In this document: in pieces, positions 10,993 to 20,923 of the stretch
Layout: each line of letters starts with the position of its first letter
How positions within the stretch are numbered: position 1 is the first letter of the stretch
Assembly (NCBI RefSeq): GCF_022605165.1
Contig: NC_063068.1
Span: 4,402,001-4,466,000, forward strand
Origin: Purpureocillium takamizusanense
Taxonomy: Eukaryota; Ascomycota; Sordariomycetes; Hypocreales; Ophiocordycipitaceae
DNA length: 64,000 bases
Reading direction: 5' to 3'
Notes under the pieces: generated by a model
What the model saw: the letters and a program-made list of their open reading frames with translations, nothing else
Told to the model about the DNA's origin: nothing
Database searches by the model: none
Position numbers and translations under genes: made by a program

Positions 10993-13016
10993 GTTGGGCG
11001 ACTCCCGCGCGTCGCGGGTAGGTGGCGGCCGCGAGAACCCCTTTCTAGGCTGCCGGCCTGTGAGCTTACAGTACACGGACAGGGGCAAAAGCCCTGGTAT
11101 GCGTACTTGTATAGTAGGGGCAGAAGTGGCGAGAAGACGAGCTGTTTGTCGGGTGGGTGCTGAGCGCGACGACGTGCAGGTCCAGGCGACATGTGGTGTT
11201 GACTGGAAAATTGGTGACGCTGGTGTTTTAGTGGGGCTGGCGTCAGGACGGTCGGGTGTGGGGATTCTGGAGCTCCAGCGCCGCTGCCAGTATCGTTTCA
11301 GCCCAGCCCAGTACGTACGTACATGCGAATTACACCTGGGTTTCCATGAACATAGGTTCAATGGGTAGATACCTGGGCAATAAATTGTACGGGGTGCCGG
11401 CCGATAGGAAGAGGTAACATTTTCTGAGTGAGCTGTGGCTCTTGAATATTTCAACGCTGCCTTTCCCCAATCTTTGGTACATCAATGCGAGAGAGGGGAA
11501 TTATTCCGCCGGTGGTTGCCTTGCTGGGGCCTGGTATCGACTGCAACGCGCCCGTGGCTCCCCAGGGCTGTACATGTACGTACTAACGTGGTACGTGCAG
11601 CTGCGTGACCTGCAGCAGCCTTACGACATGATGTAATTACCTAGTACCTAGTCTAGTAGCCAAGGCCCATCCAACCTCTTTACGAGTGTCGGGTCAATCC
11701 ACCGGCGCAACGAGAGTCCAGAGGCACCCGCCGTCTCACATGTTGTCAGCATGTCGGTACTTTGCAACGCGACGGACACGTGGGTTTTCTCTTGCCGTAT
11801 CCAGTTGCCTTTCGTTGCACGCAATTCACTCCCCTGCGGTCCAGTCTGTGCCAATCCGGCGTTGTACATGTGTTTTATGAGGGAATAATCTGATTCAACC
11901 ACCGGACAAACGTGAGGCATCGGCTGGTCGCGGCGAAGGAGATATGATGCTGGGCGGATCCACTGCAGGCTAGGTACTAGGTAATATACGACCAGCGTCC
12001 ATGCTGACCACGGGGCGGCGGCCAGTTGAGGCGGGCGCGCCAGCCCGCTATGCCCGGCCGGCCCGCCGCCAGCACTGGACTTTCCTAGTCGGGACACGAA
12101 CCTGCCAGTGCTCCAGCGTTACCTGGGCCGCATCAGTACCAGTAAGTAGCGTAGTAGCTACTTACCTCCCGCCTGCAGCAGCCAACCTTGGAAGGCACCT
12201 AAGCAAGACACTCCACACCCTCTCAGCTCCACCGCCTCACCCCCCCCGGCTGGCGGCCGGCGCCGCCGTAAATGGCGGGGATGGGTGAGATGATGCCCCC
12301 CACATGCACGCTTGACACCCGAGAAAAGACAAGGAAGGCAAGGAAAAAAAAAAGGTTGGGCCGAGCGCGTGAGGCCACTGTCAACGACCACGGCAGAAGG
12401 GGGGGGCTGAATCCCCAAAAAAAGCCCGTCTTGCCCGTCGCGCCCATTCTCGAGTCCGTTTGCCAATAAAATGGCTCCCGTTGGCTCTCCACACCCACCC
12501 TTCCCTCCTCTCCTCCGCTTCCCTTTTTCCCGCCCTTGCACACCTCACCTGCTGGTGCAGACACTCAAAAACTTTCCCAAACCCAGCCATCACAACCCGC
12601 GAGACGCCCTCACCGGAGACCCCCCCCCCAAAAAAAAGACCGACAGAATCGTCACTGTCAGAGACCGCTCCCCGCAAACGATCCCGACATCCAATGCATA
12701 TACAAAAACCGTTCCATATGCGAACCTCGTTCTTCAAGTACCAGATGCGTGTGGCCAGCAGCCACGAGACCCAGCTTCCCTTCGAGTCCGAGCAGCGCGC
12801 AGATCCGGAGCGCCGACGGGGCTCAACCTGACTGCCTCAGCTTCAGCCGTGGCCTGATTGAGGCCTGACCTTTGGAGGGCTCGACGAGGTAGCGAGACGG
12901 TCGTTGTCTTTTGTAGTCGAGCCGTTTCCAGTTTCACGATATACCACCACCACACCTATACACACACACACACACACTTTTCGTCCATCGCCTGCCGCCG
13001 ACGGCCCGCACGCATC
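10993..13016. other. Divergent promoter region between PRP4 and the Psk1-like kinase
   Basis: About 2 kb. Open frames such as 11648-12097 (-) and 12381-12737 (-) show no family motif. It contains A-runs at about 12344-12353 and 12417-12423, a C-run at about 12624-12631, and an (AC)n tract at 12959-12977 just before the kinase start, a common fungal 5'-leader feature. No RNA gene seen. Confidence 0.5.
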
Positions 13017-14570
13017 ATGATAAACCCGGCGCCCGCTGCGCGCAACACGGTGCGCGGCTTCCAAGCAACGCCTGTCGCATCGGGCGATGAGGACTCCGAC
13101 TACGGCGCCTGCGAGACGCCTCGCCAGGGTGCCCGTCGCGGTCGCCCGAATCGCATCGACGATGTCGTGAGCGCCCACTGCAGCCCCGTCCTGCGCGGCG
13201 CCCCGTCTCCCGGCGTGTCGGGCATCGCCAAGCTGCGCATGCAGATGGAGCCCCTAAACCTCGACGGCTCGTCGCGCTCTAGCTCCGCAGTCCGCAACGG
13301 AGGCCGCTCCGGCTTGCGCAGCGCTGCCGACAGTCCGCGCTCTGCCAGCCGCGACGGCACCCGCAGCGAGGCTGGCAGCGAGAGCTCGGAGAACGGCTCG
13401 ACCAGCTACGAGGTCAACCTGGAACACGACTTTGTGAGCGAGAGCGTGCGCGACCGCTCCGTCCTGCTCGAGACGCTCGAGGGCGGCCTCAACCCGCGCC
13501 GCAAGATGACATCGGAGGAGTTTGAGCCGCTACGCTGCCTGGGCAAGGGCACCTACGGCACCGTCCTGCTGGTCAAGCAGCGCGCCACGGGCCGGCTCTA
13601 CGCGCAAAAGCAGTTCAAGAAGGCGTCGCTTGTCGTGCATAAGAAGCTCATCGAGCAGACCAAGACGGAGCGCCAGATTCTCGAGTCGGTCAACAGGCAC
13701 CCCTTTGTGGTCAAGCTCTTCTACGCGTTCCAGGACCTGGAGAAGCTGTATCTCATCCTCGAGTACGGCCAGGGCGGCGAGCTCTTCACGCACCTCAACA
13801 CGGAGAAGATGTTCTCGGAGACGGTGGCCGCCTTCTACATGGCCGAGATGCTGCTCGCCATCTCCCACCTGCACAACGACCTGGGCGTCGTGTACCGCGA
13901 CCTCAAGCCCGAGAACTGCCTCCTCGACGCCGACGGCCACCTCTTGCTCACCGACTTTGGTCTGTCCAAGGTGGCGGTGGAGCAGTCGGAGAGCTGCAAC
14001 TCGATCCTCGGCACCGTCGAATACATGGCGCCCGAAGTCATTCTCGGCAAGAAGTACGGCAGGGCAGTGGACTGGTGGTCCTTTGGCGCCCTCGGCTACG
14101 ACCTCATGACGGGCAATCCGCCGTTCCGGGGCGGCAATCACGCCAAGATCCAGGACAACATTGTTAGGCAGAAGCTCGTGCTGCCATACTTTCTGAGCCC
14201 AGACGCAAAGGACCTGCTGACGCGCCTCCTGCGCAAGGAGCCGCAGAAGCGCCTCGGGGCCGTCATGCCGCGCGACCTGCAGACGCTCAAGAAGCACCGC
14301 TTCTTCCGCAAGATCGACTGGCGTAAGCTCGAGGCGCGGGAGCTGGAGCCCCCGATCCAGCCCATGATCACGGACCCGGAGCTCGCCGAGAACTTTGCGC
14401 CCGAGTTTACGGAGCTGGCACTGAGCCCCGTAGTGACGGCCAAGGACGCCTGGGCCGTTGGCGGCGCCCCAGCCTCGGGTCACAAGGATGACGTGTTTGG
14501 CGGCTTCAGCTTTGTGGCGTCGTCGAGCCTGCTCGAGAGCAATGCCTTTCCCGTGGCCAACGGGGTTTGA
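13017..14570 (+). CDS. psk1: AGC-family serine/threonine kinase, Psk1-like S6 kinase, 517 aa
   Basis: Predicted ribosomal protein S6 kinase acting below TORC1 (cytosol). It is a single exon from ATG 13017. Residues 1-160 are Ser/Arg/Gly-rich and disordered. The kinase domain starts at about 168 (FEPLRCLGKGTYGTVLLVK, with the Gly loop GKGTYG), then AQKQFKK (ATP lysine), YRDLKPEN (about 293), DFG (about 313) and the activation loop SILGTVEYMAPE (about 330-341; the Thr of LGT-VEY is the PDK1-type site). The AGC extension ends in the hydrophobic motif FGGFSF (about 495-500; Ser is the TOR-type site). The layout without a C2 domain and the LGTVEY loop match fission yeast Psk1 better than Sch9, which is also present at 22477-25188. 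Confidence 0.88.
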   Translation: MINPAPAARNTVRGFQATPVASGDEDSDYGACETPRQGARRGRPNRIDDVVSAHCSPVLRGAPSPGVSGIAKLRMQMEPLNLDGSSRSSSAVRNGGRSGLRSAADSPRSASRDGTRSEAGSESSENGSTSYEVNLEHDFVSESVRDRSVLLETLEGGLNPRRKMTSEEFEPLRCLGKGTYGTVLLVKQRATGRLYAQKQFKKASLVVHKKLIEQTKTERQILESVNRHPFVVKLFYAFQDLEKLYLILEYGQGGELFTHLNTEKMFSETVAAFYMAEMLLAISHLHNDLGVVYRDLKPENCLLDADGHLLLTDFGLSKVAVEQSESCNSILGTVEYMAPEVILGKKYGRAVDWWSFGALGYDLMTGNPPFRGGNHAKIQDNIVRQKLVLPYFLSPDAKDLLTRLLRKEPQKRLGAVMPRDLQTLKKHRFFRKIDWRKLEARELEPPIQPMITDPELAENFAPEFTELALSPVVTAKDAWAVGGAPASGHKDDVFGGFSFVASSSLLESNAFPVANGV

Positions 14571-15407
14571 TGCTTTACTGGCGGCTTTTGTCGCTTGCTT
14601 TTTGTCGTTTTTGAGCGTTCGAATAGCGTTATAAAAGCCTTGATTTTGAGGGTTTCGTATGCATGGTTTCAGTGTGTCACAACGAGGAGAGAGGGCCAGA
14701 CGGCGACGATCGTGGCGTGTTGTTCGACATCGGGCCGCCATGTGTGGAAAGCATTGATCGGCCTTTGGGCACGCTCCGTCTCCTGGCCCATCGGCATGGC
14801 CTCCGCATATCACCTTGCTCCAGGAGTCTAATATAGAGGCACATATATATAAGAGGCGACGGCTCAGTCCCTCAGGCTGCTCTGGCCGGAGACGGGGCGG
14901 CCTGTAGTTTCGTGGTAGACAGACCATAGTAGTGGTGGTGGTCGGGGGGCAGAACTCTTTCTCGGGACCGGAACGCCGTAGATGAATGCGAAATCGTACT
15001 GCATTTTTGACTCACACTGCATTTTGACGCACCTTTCGAAGTGCTGAAAGACGTGCGCCGCGCGCAGTCAGTCGCCAACGGGGCGGCCAAGGCTAGGTGA
15101 CGCGTCGTGGAACGCATGCCGTGTGACGCGATGCCGGGCAAGCGGTGGTGGCCCTCGACGCACATGCGCGCATGCAATCAATACAGCTAGCTAGCTGCGC
15201 GCTCTCGGCGGATAACTCAATCGGAGGAGAAAGCTGAGTCGCTCGCGGGCGCGTGCAAGATGAGAGTCATGCAAGCGTGTGGGCCAATGAAGCTCTGTCA
15301 CGTTCGGGGGGGGGGCGGCTTGGCAGAAGGCTCTCTCTAATAACGTCGGCACGCATCTCTGTGCGGCAATAATAGCGTCGGTCGACCATCATGTTGTCCC
15401 TGGTCCT

Positions 15408-15432
15408 CGTCGTCGTCGTCGTCGTCGTCGTC
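15408..15432. repeat. (CGT)8 microsatellite
   Basis: Eight uninterrupted CGT units plus one C, in non-coding sequence. Confidence 0.9.
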
Positions 15433-15531
15433 AGCTCCTCGGATATCCCACCTGCCGAACCGTGAAGATTTTGTTTTGTCGTCTCAGGCCCTGCAACTGC
15501 TGCGGCTGCTGCGCCCGCACGTGTAGGAGGA

Positions 15532-15565
15532 GGGGGGGGGGGGTTGGGTTGGGTTGGGTTGGGTT
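15532..15565 (+). repeat. G12 run followed by (GGGTT) array, G-quadruplex-like
   Basis: A run of 12 G is followed by four further GGG blocks separated by TT. Five GGG tracts with 2-nt loops satisfy the usual intramolecular G-quadruplex pattern. The unit GGGTT is not the fungal telomere unit TTAGGG. Confidence 0.85.
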
Positions 15566-15777
15566 TGTCGATCCGTAGCAGCCAAGAGCCGTAGCGCAGC
15601 CACCTTTCTTAACATGGCTATATATCATACGCCTTGGCCTTGGGGTGTTGAGATGGCTGCGTTTCTGCTCGTTCGTTTGCACGTAGGCATGTTCTGCCAT
15701 GTCTGTATGTCTGTTGTATATATACATACACTGGTGATGGGATGGAGGGCTTCCAAGACAAAGGGAGACAGATAGGA

Positions 15778-15848
15778 GTGGTGGTGGTGGTGGCGGTGGA
15801 GGAGGAGGAGGAGGAGGAGGAGGAGGAGGAGGAGGAGGAGGAGGAGGG
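15778..15848 (+). repeat. (GTG)n then (GGA)n purine-rich tract
   Basis: About 18 bp of GTG/GCG units run into about 50 bp of nearly perfect GGA units, giving a long G/A strand capable of triplex or G-rich structures. Confidence 0.9.
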
Positions 15849-15900
15849 AGCAATACCGCGGCCAAGCGTGACCGAGCTTCGCGGCTGAACCGCCGAAACG

Positions 15901-15930
15901 GCTTGCTTGCTTGCTTGCCTGCTTGCCTGC
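15901..15930 (+). repeat. (GCTT/GCCT)n tetranucleotide repeat
   Basis: About seven 4-bp units GCTT with GCCT variants, in non-coding sequence. Confidence 0.85.
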
Positions 15931-16167
15931 GTGATCATGCATTTCGTCTCTGGGATGCATGCGCACGGTGCTGCTTGGCGCTGACGACGATAGAGGCGAG
16001 CGAAACCAAACGGGGGACCAGTGACGAAGCTCCCTCTCAAGGATGAGAGTGGAGGCGAAAAGAAAAAGGAGTAAACGGAACATGTCGTGAGCACCCCCCA
16101 GGGGAGCGAGCACACGCTTTGAAACTGACGGTTGGTAAGACTTGGCTGATTGGGTCAGATGTTTGTC

Positions 16168-16170
<3 letters not shown>

Positions 16171-16198
<28 letters not shown>
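16171..16198 (+). repeat. (CTG)n microsatellite
   Basis: Nine CTG units in non-coding sequence. Translation gives Leu-runs or Ser-runs in spurious frames. Confidence 0.9.
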
Positions 16199-16308
16199 CG
16201 CTGTGCGAGGCGACGACGACGACGGATCGTCGCGGTCGTGGTAGTGATGATGGTGGTGCGTCGTGTGTATCACAGCTGCGGTGCCTTGTGCAACAGACTC
16301 GAGCAGGC

Positions 16309-16331
16309 AGGGAGGGAGGGAGGGAGGGAGG
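16309..16331 (+). repeat. (GGGA)n repeat
   Basis: About five GGGA units. A complementary-sense (CCCT)n array lies at about 17695-17722 in the same spacer. Confidence 0.85.
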
Positions 16332-17201
16332 CAGCAAGGCAAACCGAGTACTGTACGAAAGTATACTGTAGTATTGCGGCGATTGCTGAAAGCAGTGCAG
16401 ACGGAGCTGATAATGACTGGGCTGCAAGCCTGTTGTTGCTGCCGGCGGGAAGACAGCCTGATGAGAAACCCGCGACACAACAATGAACTCCCCGAGTCCC
16501 TGACAATACTCTTGTGCCGAGACCGGTACACGCAGTATACCAGGTATAGTATAGGACGTGCAGCGCCCCCAGGTTCGGCGTCATTAGAAGCCCCGGCGGG
16601 TGAATTGGAGGGCGGATATTTTCCCATTCAGTCAGCCTGAGACGCAGCCCCCGCGGGCAGGTTGTCACTCTGCAACTGCCCCGCCCGCCGCCGGGTCGGC
16701 ACTAAAGAATAAGGTCCCTTTTAGTACAGTTATGCTGCAGCGGCCTGGGCTCCAATGTTCCAGTTGGCCACCATCCACCTTCCCGCTGTACCAGGTCAAG
16801 GCAAGCACTAACTCACTCAACTCCCGTCTGTACCTTTCGCAGTCGCTGGTTGGTAATCTGATTGATGATGCGTTTTGAACCTCCATCGTACTCGTACTCC
16901 GCGTCCCCCACCCCCAGGACGCCGGTCGCACCCCGTGGTTCATCTCGATCTGGGAACACCTGCCGACCGACCGAGGAGGAAGCGAACCGCCAAAAGAAGC
17001 GAAGCAACTGCGGACGTACGGAGCGACGGAGGGACAGACGGACAGTCGATCAGCCGGCATCGTACGTTGTTGCACCGCTTGCTCGCCGTCTGTCTGTCCG
17101 CCATCTGCGGGTGCTCCCCGTGCACGACGGCGAACAAACGAGGCAGGCCGTTCGGACAACGGGCCCTCGAACAGACGCTCACTCAGCCCCCTCTGTTGAA
17201 T

Positions 17202-17234
17202 TGACGACGACGACGACGATGATGATGATGATGT
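17202..17234 (+). repeat. (GAC)n-(GAT)n compound microsatellite
   Basis: Five or six GAC units switch to six GAT units, in non-coding sequence. Confidence 0.85.
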
Positions 17235-17694
17235 GATGACAATCGCTCAAATCTTCGTTGGCTCAGCCGGCCAGCCAGCCAAGCCGGCGGCGCCCACACA
17301 CTCCAACCCCCCCCCGTCTCAGCGGCATCACGAACGACGTCTCATCCGTCGGGCCAATCACCGCCGCTCCAAAGAAACGCCCTCGCCGCGGCACCGCATC
17401 TGCCCGGCACCCGACTTGCCCAGCCATGGTGGCAGTGCCGGTTGAACATGGGGTGTGTGTGGGTGTCCTCACTCTCTGCCGCTCTCCCTCTGCGCCGCGC
17501 GTGCCCTGTCCCTGCATTCGTGTGCTCCGTGGTCGAGGTCTGATACACTGAGCCCAAACTCTCTTTGGGCTTGGCTTGCGTCGTGCTGCTGGTGCTGCAT
17601 GCTCGTCTGAGCGCCTCGTCTGCATCATGGACGACGACGACGACAAACAATGGCGCCGCTGCAAGTGCCGCATCCTTCCCGCCATCCCTCCTCC

Positions 17695-17722
17695 CCCTCC
17701 CTCCCTCCCTCCCTCCCTCCTC
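17695..17722 (+). repeat. (CCCT)n repeat
   Basis: Six or seven CCCT units in a pyrimidine-rich stretch. Confidence 0.85.
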
Positions 17723-17945
17723 CACATGCGGCTCGCAGGAGACACGCAGAGGGGCGTGAAGCTTCGAGATAGAGCAGCGATCCTGGGGCTGGCTGGGCGT
17801 TGTCGTCCTCAGGGCCGTCCCCCTCCCTCCCCCCCAGTCTTGGAGAGTCATTGACGCCCGCCGCCACTTATATCGCTCTATACTCACTGCCACACCTCGG
17901 GCCACTACCTTACTTGTCTGATCTTGCATTCCCTTGCGGAAAAGA

Positions 17946-17954
17946 TATATAAAA
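17946..17954 (+). promoter_or_regulatory. TATA box of the DOMON-b561 gene
   Basis: TATATAAAA about 120 bp upstream of the ATG at 18075 and followed by a pyrimidine-rich leader, the expected position for a fungal TATA element. Confidence 0.55.
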
Positions 17955-18074
17955 TCATACCCGTCGCCTCCTCCTCTCCCGCCCCTCCATCATCTTCGGA
18001 TTCCGTGTAGACTCAACCGCTACAAAGTACGAGAGAAAGAAAAAAGAAAAGTACTCGAGCTGAAACCGCACTCC

Positions 18075-19380
18075 ATGAAGGTCGCTTCCAGGAATGCCTG
18101 GGCGGCTGCCCTTGCCCTAGGTAAGACACCCGCGTGCGATGCAACAGAATTCCACAGACTTATTCGCTTCATGTACCGTAGCCGTCACTGGAGTCAACGG
18201 TGATGCCACGCCGTACTGCCCCGTGGACGATGTCTGCTTCCAGTTCGCGGTCCCCGAGGCCGCCGCCAGCTCTGGCTCGGGCAACGTCTACTTTCAGCTG
18301 CGGGCGCGCTCATCCGTCAGCTGGGCTGCCCTTGGTATCGGGTCGCAGATGAACGGCGCCACCATGTTCGTCATGTACGCCGACGGGAACAACAACGTCA
18401 CGCTCAGCACCAGGAGGGGGACCGGCCATGTCGAGCCCAGGTACAGCCGCATGGCCAACGTCGAGCTCCTTGGGGGCTCCGGCATCATCGACGGCAGCAT
18501 GGTCGCCAACGTGCGCTGCAGCGACTGCGCCAACCTGAAACTCTCCGGCGTGAGCAGCTGGGTGTCTGCTTGGAAGAGAGGGAGCCCCATGAATGACAAG
18601 AGCACGTCGGCCAGCATCCAGTACCACGACTCTCACAACTCGTTCAATGTCAACCTCGGGAGGGCCACTGTCAGCGCTGATGCCAACCCGTTCACTAATA
18701 GCTCGAGCAACCCGGGGGGAAGCAACGGAGGCAACAACGGGGGCGGCATCATCGCACCAGGCGCCAGCGGTGGTGGTCCCTCGACAAACACCCTCATAAA
18801 TGCACATGGAATTCTCATGACCATCATCTTTGTCGTCGGCTATCCCATTGGCGCCATGCTGTCGCCTTTTGTCGGCAGCTGGGTAGTCCACGCGACTTGG
18901 CAGACGCTTGTCTTCTTTGGCATGTGGGCAGGCTTCGCCCTCGGCATCATCATCTGCAGTCGCATTGGTTTCGTGAGTATTGCTCAATGCACGACAAACC
19001 CCGACCCCGGCTGACCTTCGCAGTTCTTCCAGAACACGCACACCCAACTGGGCGTCTTTGTAGTGTCGTTGATGGGGCTGCAGCCGATCTTCGGCTTCCT
19101 TCACCATAGGCACTATCTCAGAAACCGTCGCCGTGGCATCATCAGTCATGTTCACATCTGGTACGGCCGCGCGCTCATCGTCATTGGTGTGGTCAACGGC
19201 GGGCTGGGCCTGCAGCTTGCGGGAAGCTCGCAGACGTTTGTTACCGCATACATCGTCGTGTCCGCAGTTGTAGCGGCGGCATATCTCGCGCTGAGCGCCT
19301 TTGCTCTGTTCAGAAGAAGGAGGGTCGCTAGCATCGAGCGGCCATCCAATGGCTCCGACAGCACGGATAGGAAACAATGA
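18075..19380 (+). CDS. Secreted-type DOMON (CDH cytochrome-like) domain plus cytochrome b561 membrane protein, 3 exons, 397 aa
   Basis: Likely a plasma-membrane electron-transfer protein (ferric or cupric reductase type). Exons are 18075-18120, 18182-18972 and 19024-19380. A short signal peptide (MKVASRNAWAAALALA) leads into a DOMON domain at about residues 26-185 (CFQFAVPE, WAALGIGSQMNGATMFVMY). A Gly/Ser/Asn-rich linker follows (about 186-218), then five hydrophobic helices (about 219-375). The helices carry the b561 histidines in NAHG, VHATW, HTQLG and VHIWYGR, so both hemes can be held. A short basic tail (RRRRV) ends the protein. For intron 1 the acceptor at 18179-18181 gives a normal 61-nt intron; an in-frame acceptor 24 nt earlier would need a 37-nt intron, too short. 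The electron donor and acceptor are not known. Confidence 0.88.
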
Positions 19381-20121
19381 AAGATGTGGTCCTAGCCGTT
19401 GGGAGGGAGAGACGTCGACTTGGGTCAGAGAACGTAGACGGCTTTTCTGCTGTCAGGGAATTAGACACGGGTTTTATGCTAGAAGCAAGGGATTGATATC
19501 CACGGGTTCTTGGAAGCGGGCTGTTGCTGTGAATTTGTTCTGCGGATTGCCTCGGAGACATTTGCGACTATTAGTCAATGGAGAATGAAGGGATTACCAA
19601 GGATAGGGAACATACGGTCATCCCAGAGCACTCGGGAATAGCGCACCTACCTAGTAGCCCTGCCTGTGCCCCGTGTCAGGCAGACAACTCACCGGAGCTC
19701 TTGTCATGAGCCAGGGAAAGGGTCTCTGATCGAGCATTGAAATACGGTAGCGTATCCGACTTGGAACCTCTCCCGAACACGCCATAATAGAATGATGGAC
19801 ATGTCCTCATCAGGCTGTTGTGAAATGATCCCGGCCGCGCTGTAAGTCGACCCCCGCCGCCCCCCCCCCCCCAACGCCACTGTTAGTCGCCGAGGGAAGG
19901 TCACGTGCTGCGAATACGGCTGGCGAAGTTGGCGTGCGGGAAGACGAGGAAGGAAGGGGGGAGGACGAAAAAATGTGGAACCTGAGGCAGAAACCGTCGG
20001 CTAGCCGGGGGCGGGCGGGCGAGCAACGACATCACGATTTTCACAAAACCCTCACAGTCCTCCGCCCCCCCCATCTCGCCTCAGGGTACCCCCATTGAGC
20101 AACGCCCCCCCAGACGCCAAA
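19381..20121. other. Spacer upstream of ATP synthase subunit h
   Basis: About 0.7 kb with a C-run at about 19860-19872 and a palindromic CACGTG at 19902-19907, about 215 bp upstream of the atp14 start. C-rich leader sequence precedes the ATG. No gene seen. Confidence 0.5.
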
Positions 20122-20923
20122 ATGCTCAGTCAATTGTCCAGGGCTTCGGTGAGTCGCTTTCCTGTCCCCTTGGGCGAGCGATGCGTCGTCCGCCGTGGCC
20201 CGTCGCCTGCGGACATCTCGGCTGACTTGTGTCCTTCTCGCAGCGCGCCACCTCGGCCGTCGCCGCCGTCGCTCGGTCTGCCAGAGCCGTCCAGGTCCGG
20301 ACCTTTATTGCTCCCACCGTCTCCCGGCGAGGTAAGCACACCCCCTTCGCTCCAGCTTTCCTACCTTTCTTCCCCTCCCACGACCGATTGTGAATGGGGC
20401 ACCCGCATTGAATCGACGCGATGCCGTCGTCGCCGAACTCCGCTCAAGCATAGCCGAAAGGGAGCCAGCCTCCTCCATAAAGCCCATACCTTCCCACCGT
20501 CCGACGACTCTCGGTTCTCCTGTCGACCATGGCTCCGAGCAGATGAGTTTGATGATCGGCCGCGCTTTCCCTTCCACCCGCCCTATTTCTGCCGAGACGC
20601 ACCGCGCCACTCCTAGTGACATACGAAGTAGCTAACCCGGCCTTCACACAGCCGACTTCGTCCAGGAGCTCTACCTGAAGGAGCTCAAGGCCTACAAGGT
20701 CCCCCCCGTCAAGGAGTCCGACGCCGAGGGCCAGGTCCAGACCTTTGCCATGCCCAAGACCCCCGCCTCCCCCGAAGAGTCGGACCTCGCCGGCAACCTC
20801 AAGGAGTATGAGAGCATGGCCGTCGAGATCGAGGGCCAGGACGCCTCTGCCCAGGCCGGCAACGCCGCCCCCGCCCTCCAGGACTGGCTCGAGGCCGAGG
20901 AGGAGGAGCCCCAGGGCCACTAA
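20122..20923 (+). CDS. atp14: Mitochondrial F1Fo-ATP synthase subunit h, 3 exons, 128 aa
   Basis: Peripheral-stalk subunit of ATP synthase (mitochondrial inner membrane). Exons are 20122-20148, 20244-20331 and 20652-20923; 387 nt joined. Residues 1-38 are rich in Arg, Ala, Ser and Val with no acidic residue (MLSQLSRAS, RATSAVAAVARSARAVQVRT), a typical presequence. The mature part begins ADFVQELYLKELKAYK, which with VPPVKESDAEGQVQTF is the Atp14 signature, and it ends in an acidic tail DWLEAEEEEPQGH. Introns are 95 and 320 nt, both GT-AG; the first exon is only nine codons. Length and charge pattern match fungal subunit h. Confidence 0.93.

Larger units (their letters stand above)
14571..18074. 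other. 3.5 kb microsatellite-rich spacer
   Basis: This lies between the Psk1-like gene and the DOMON-b561 gene, both on the plus strand. It holds an unusual density of simple repeats (15408-15432, 15532-15565, 15778-15848, 15901-15930, 16171-16198, 16309-16331, 17202-17234, 17695-17722). Open frames here encode homopolymers (for example a Pro-run frame at 15431-15865, -) and are artefacts of the repeats. I see no conserved protein or RNA gene. The last 150 bp carry the promoter of the b561 gene. Confidence 0.6.

Noticed and set aside
9433..11454. N-terminally extended PRP4 (673 aa)
   Set aside because: The extra 154 residues upstream of MIHPSRQ are Cys/Trp/Arg-rich and unlike any PRP4 N-terminus. 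Treated as leader or promoter.
13530..14927. 465-codon open frame antisense to the Psk1-like kinase
   Set aside because: Mirror image of a GC-rich coding exon with strong third-position G/C. No family motif, and the sense strand is a clear kinase.
15541..15565. Interstitial telomere
   Set aside because: The unit is GGGTT rather than TTAGGG, there are only about five units, and ordinary genes lie on both sides.
15431..15865. Minus-strand frame encoding a long poly-proline protein
   Set aside because: It is a translation of the GGA/GTG microsatellite and flanking random sequence, with no other protein-like region.
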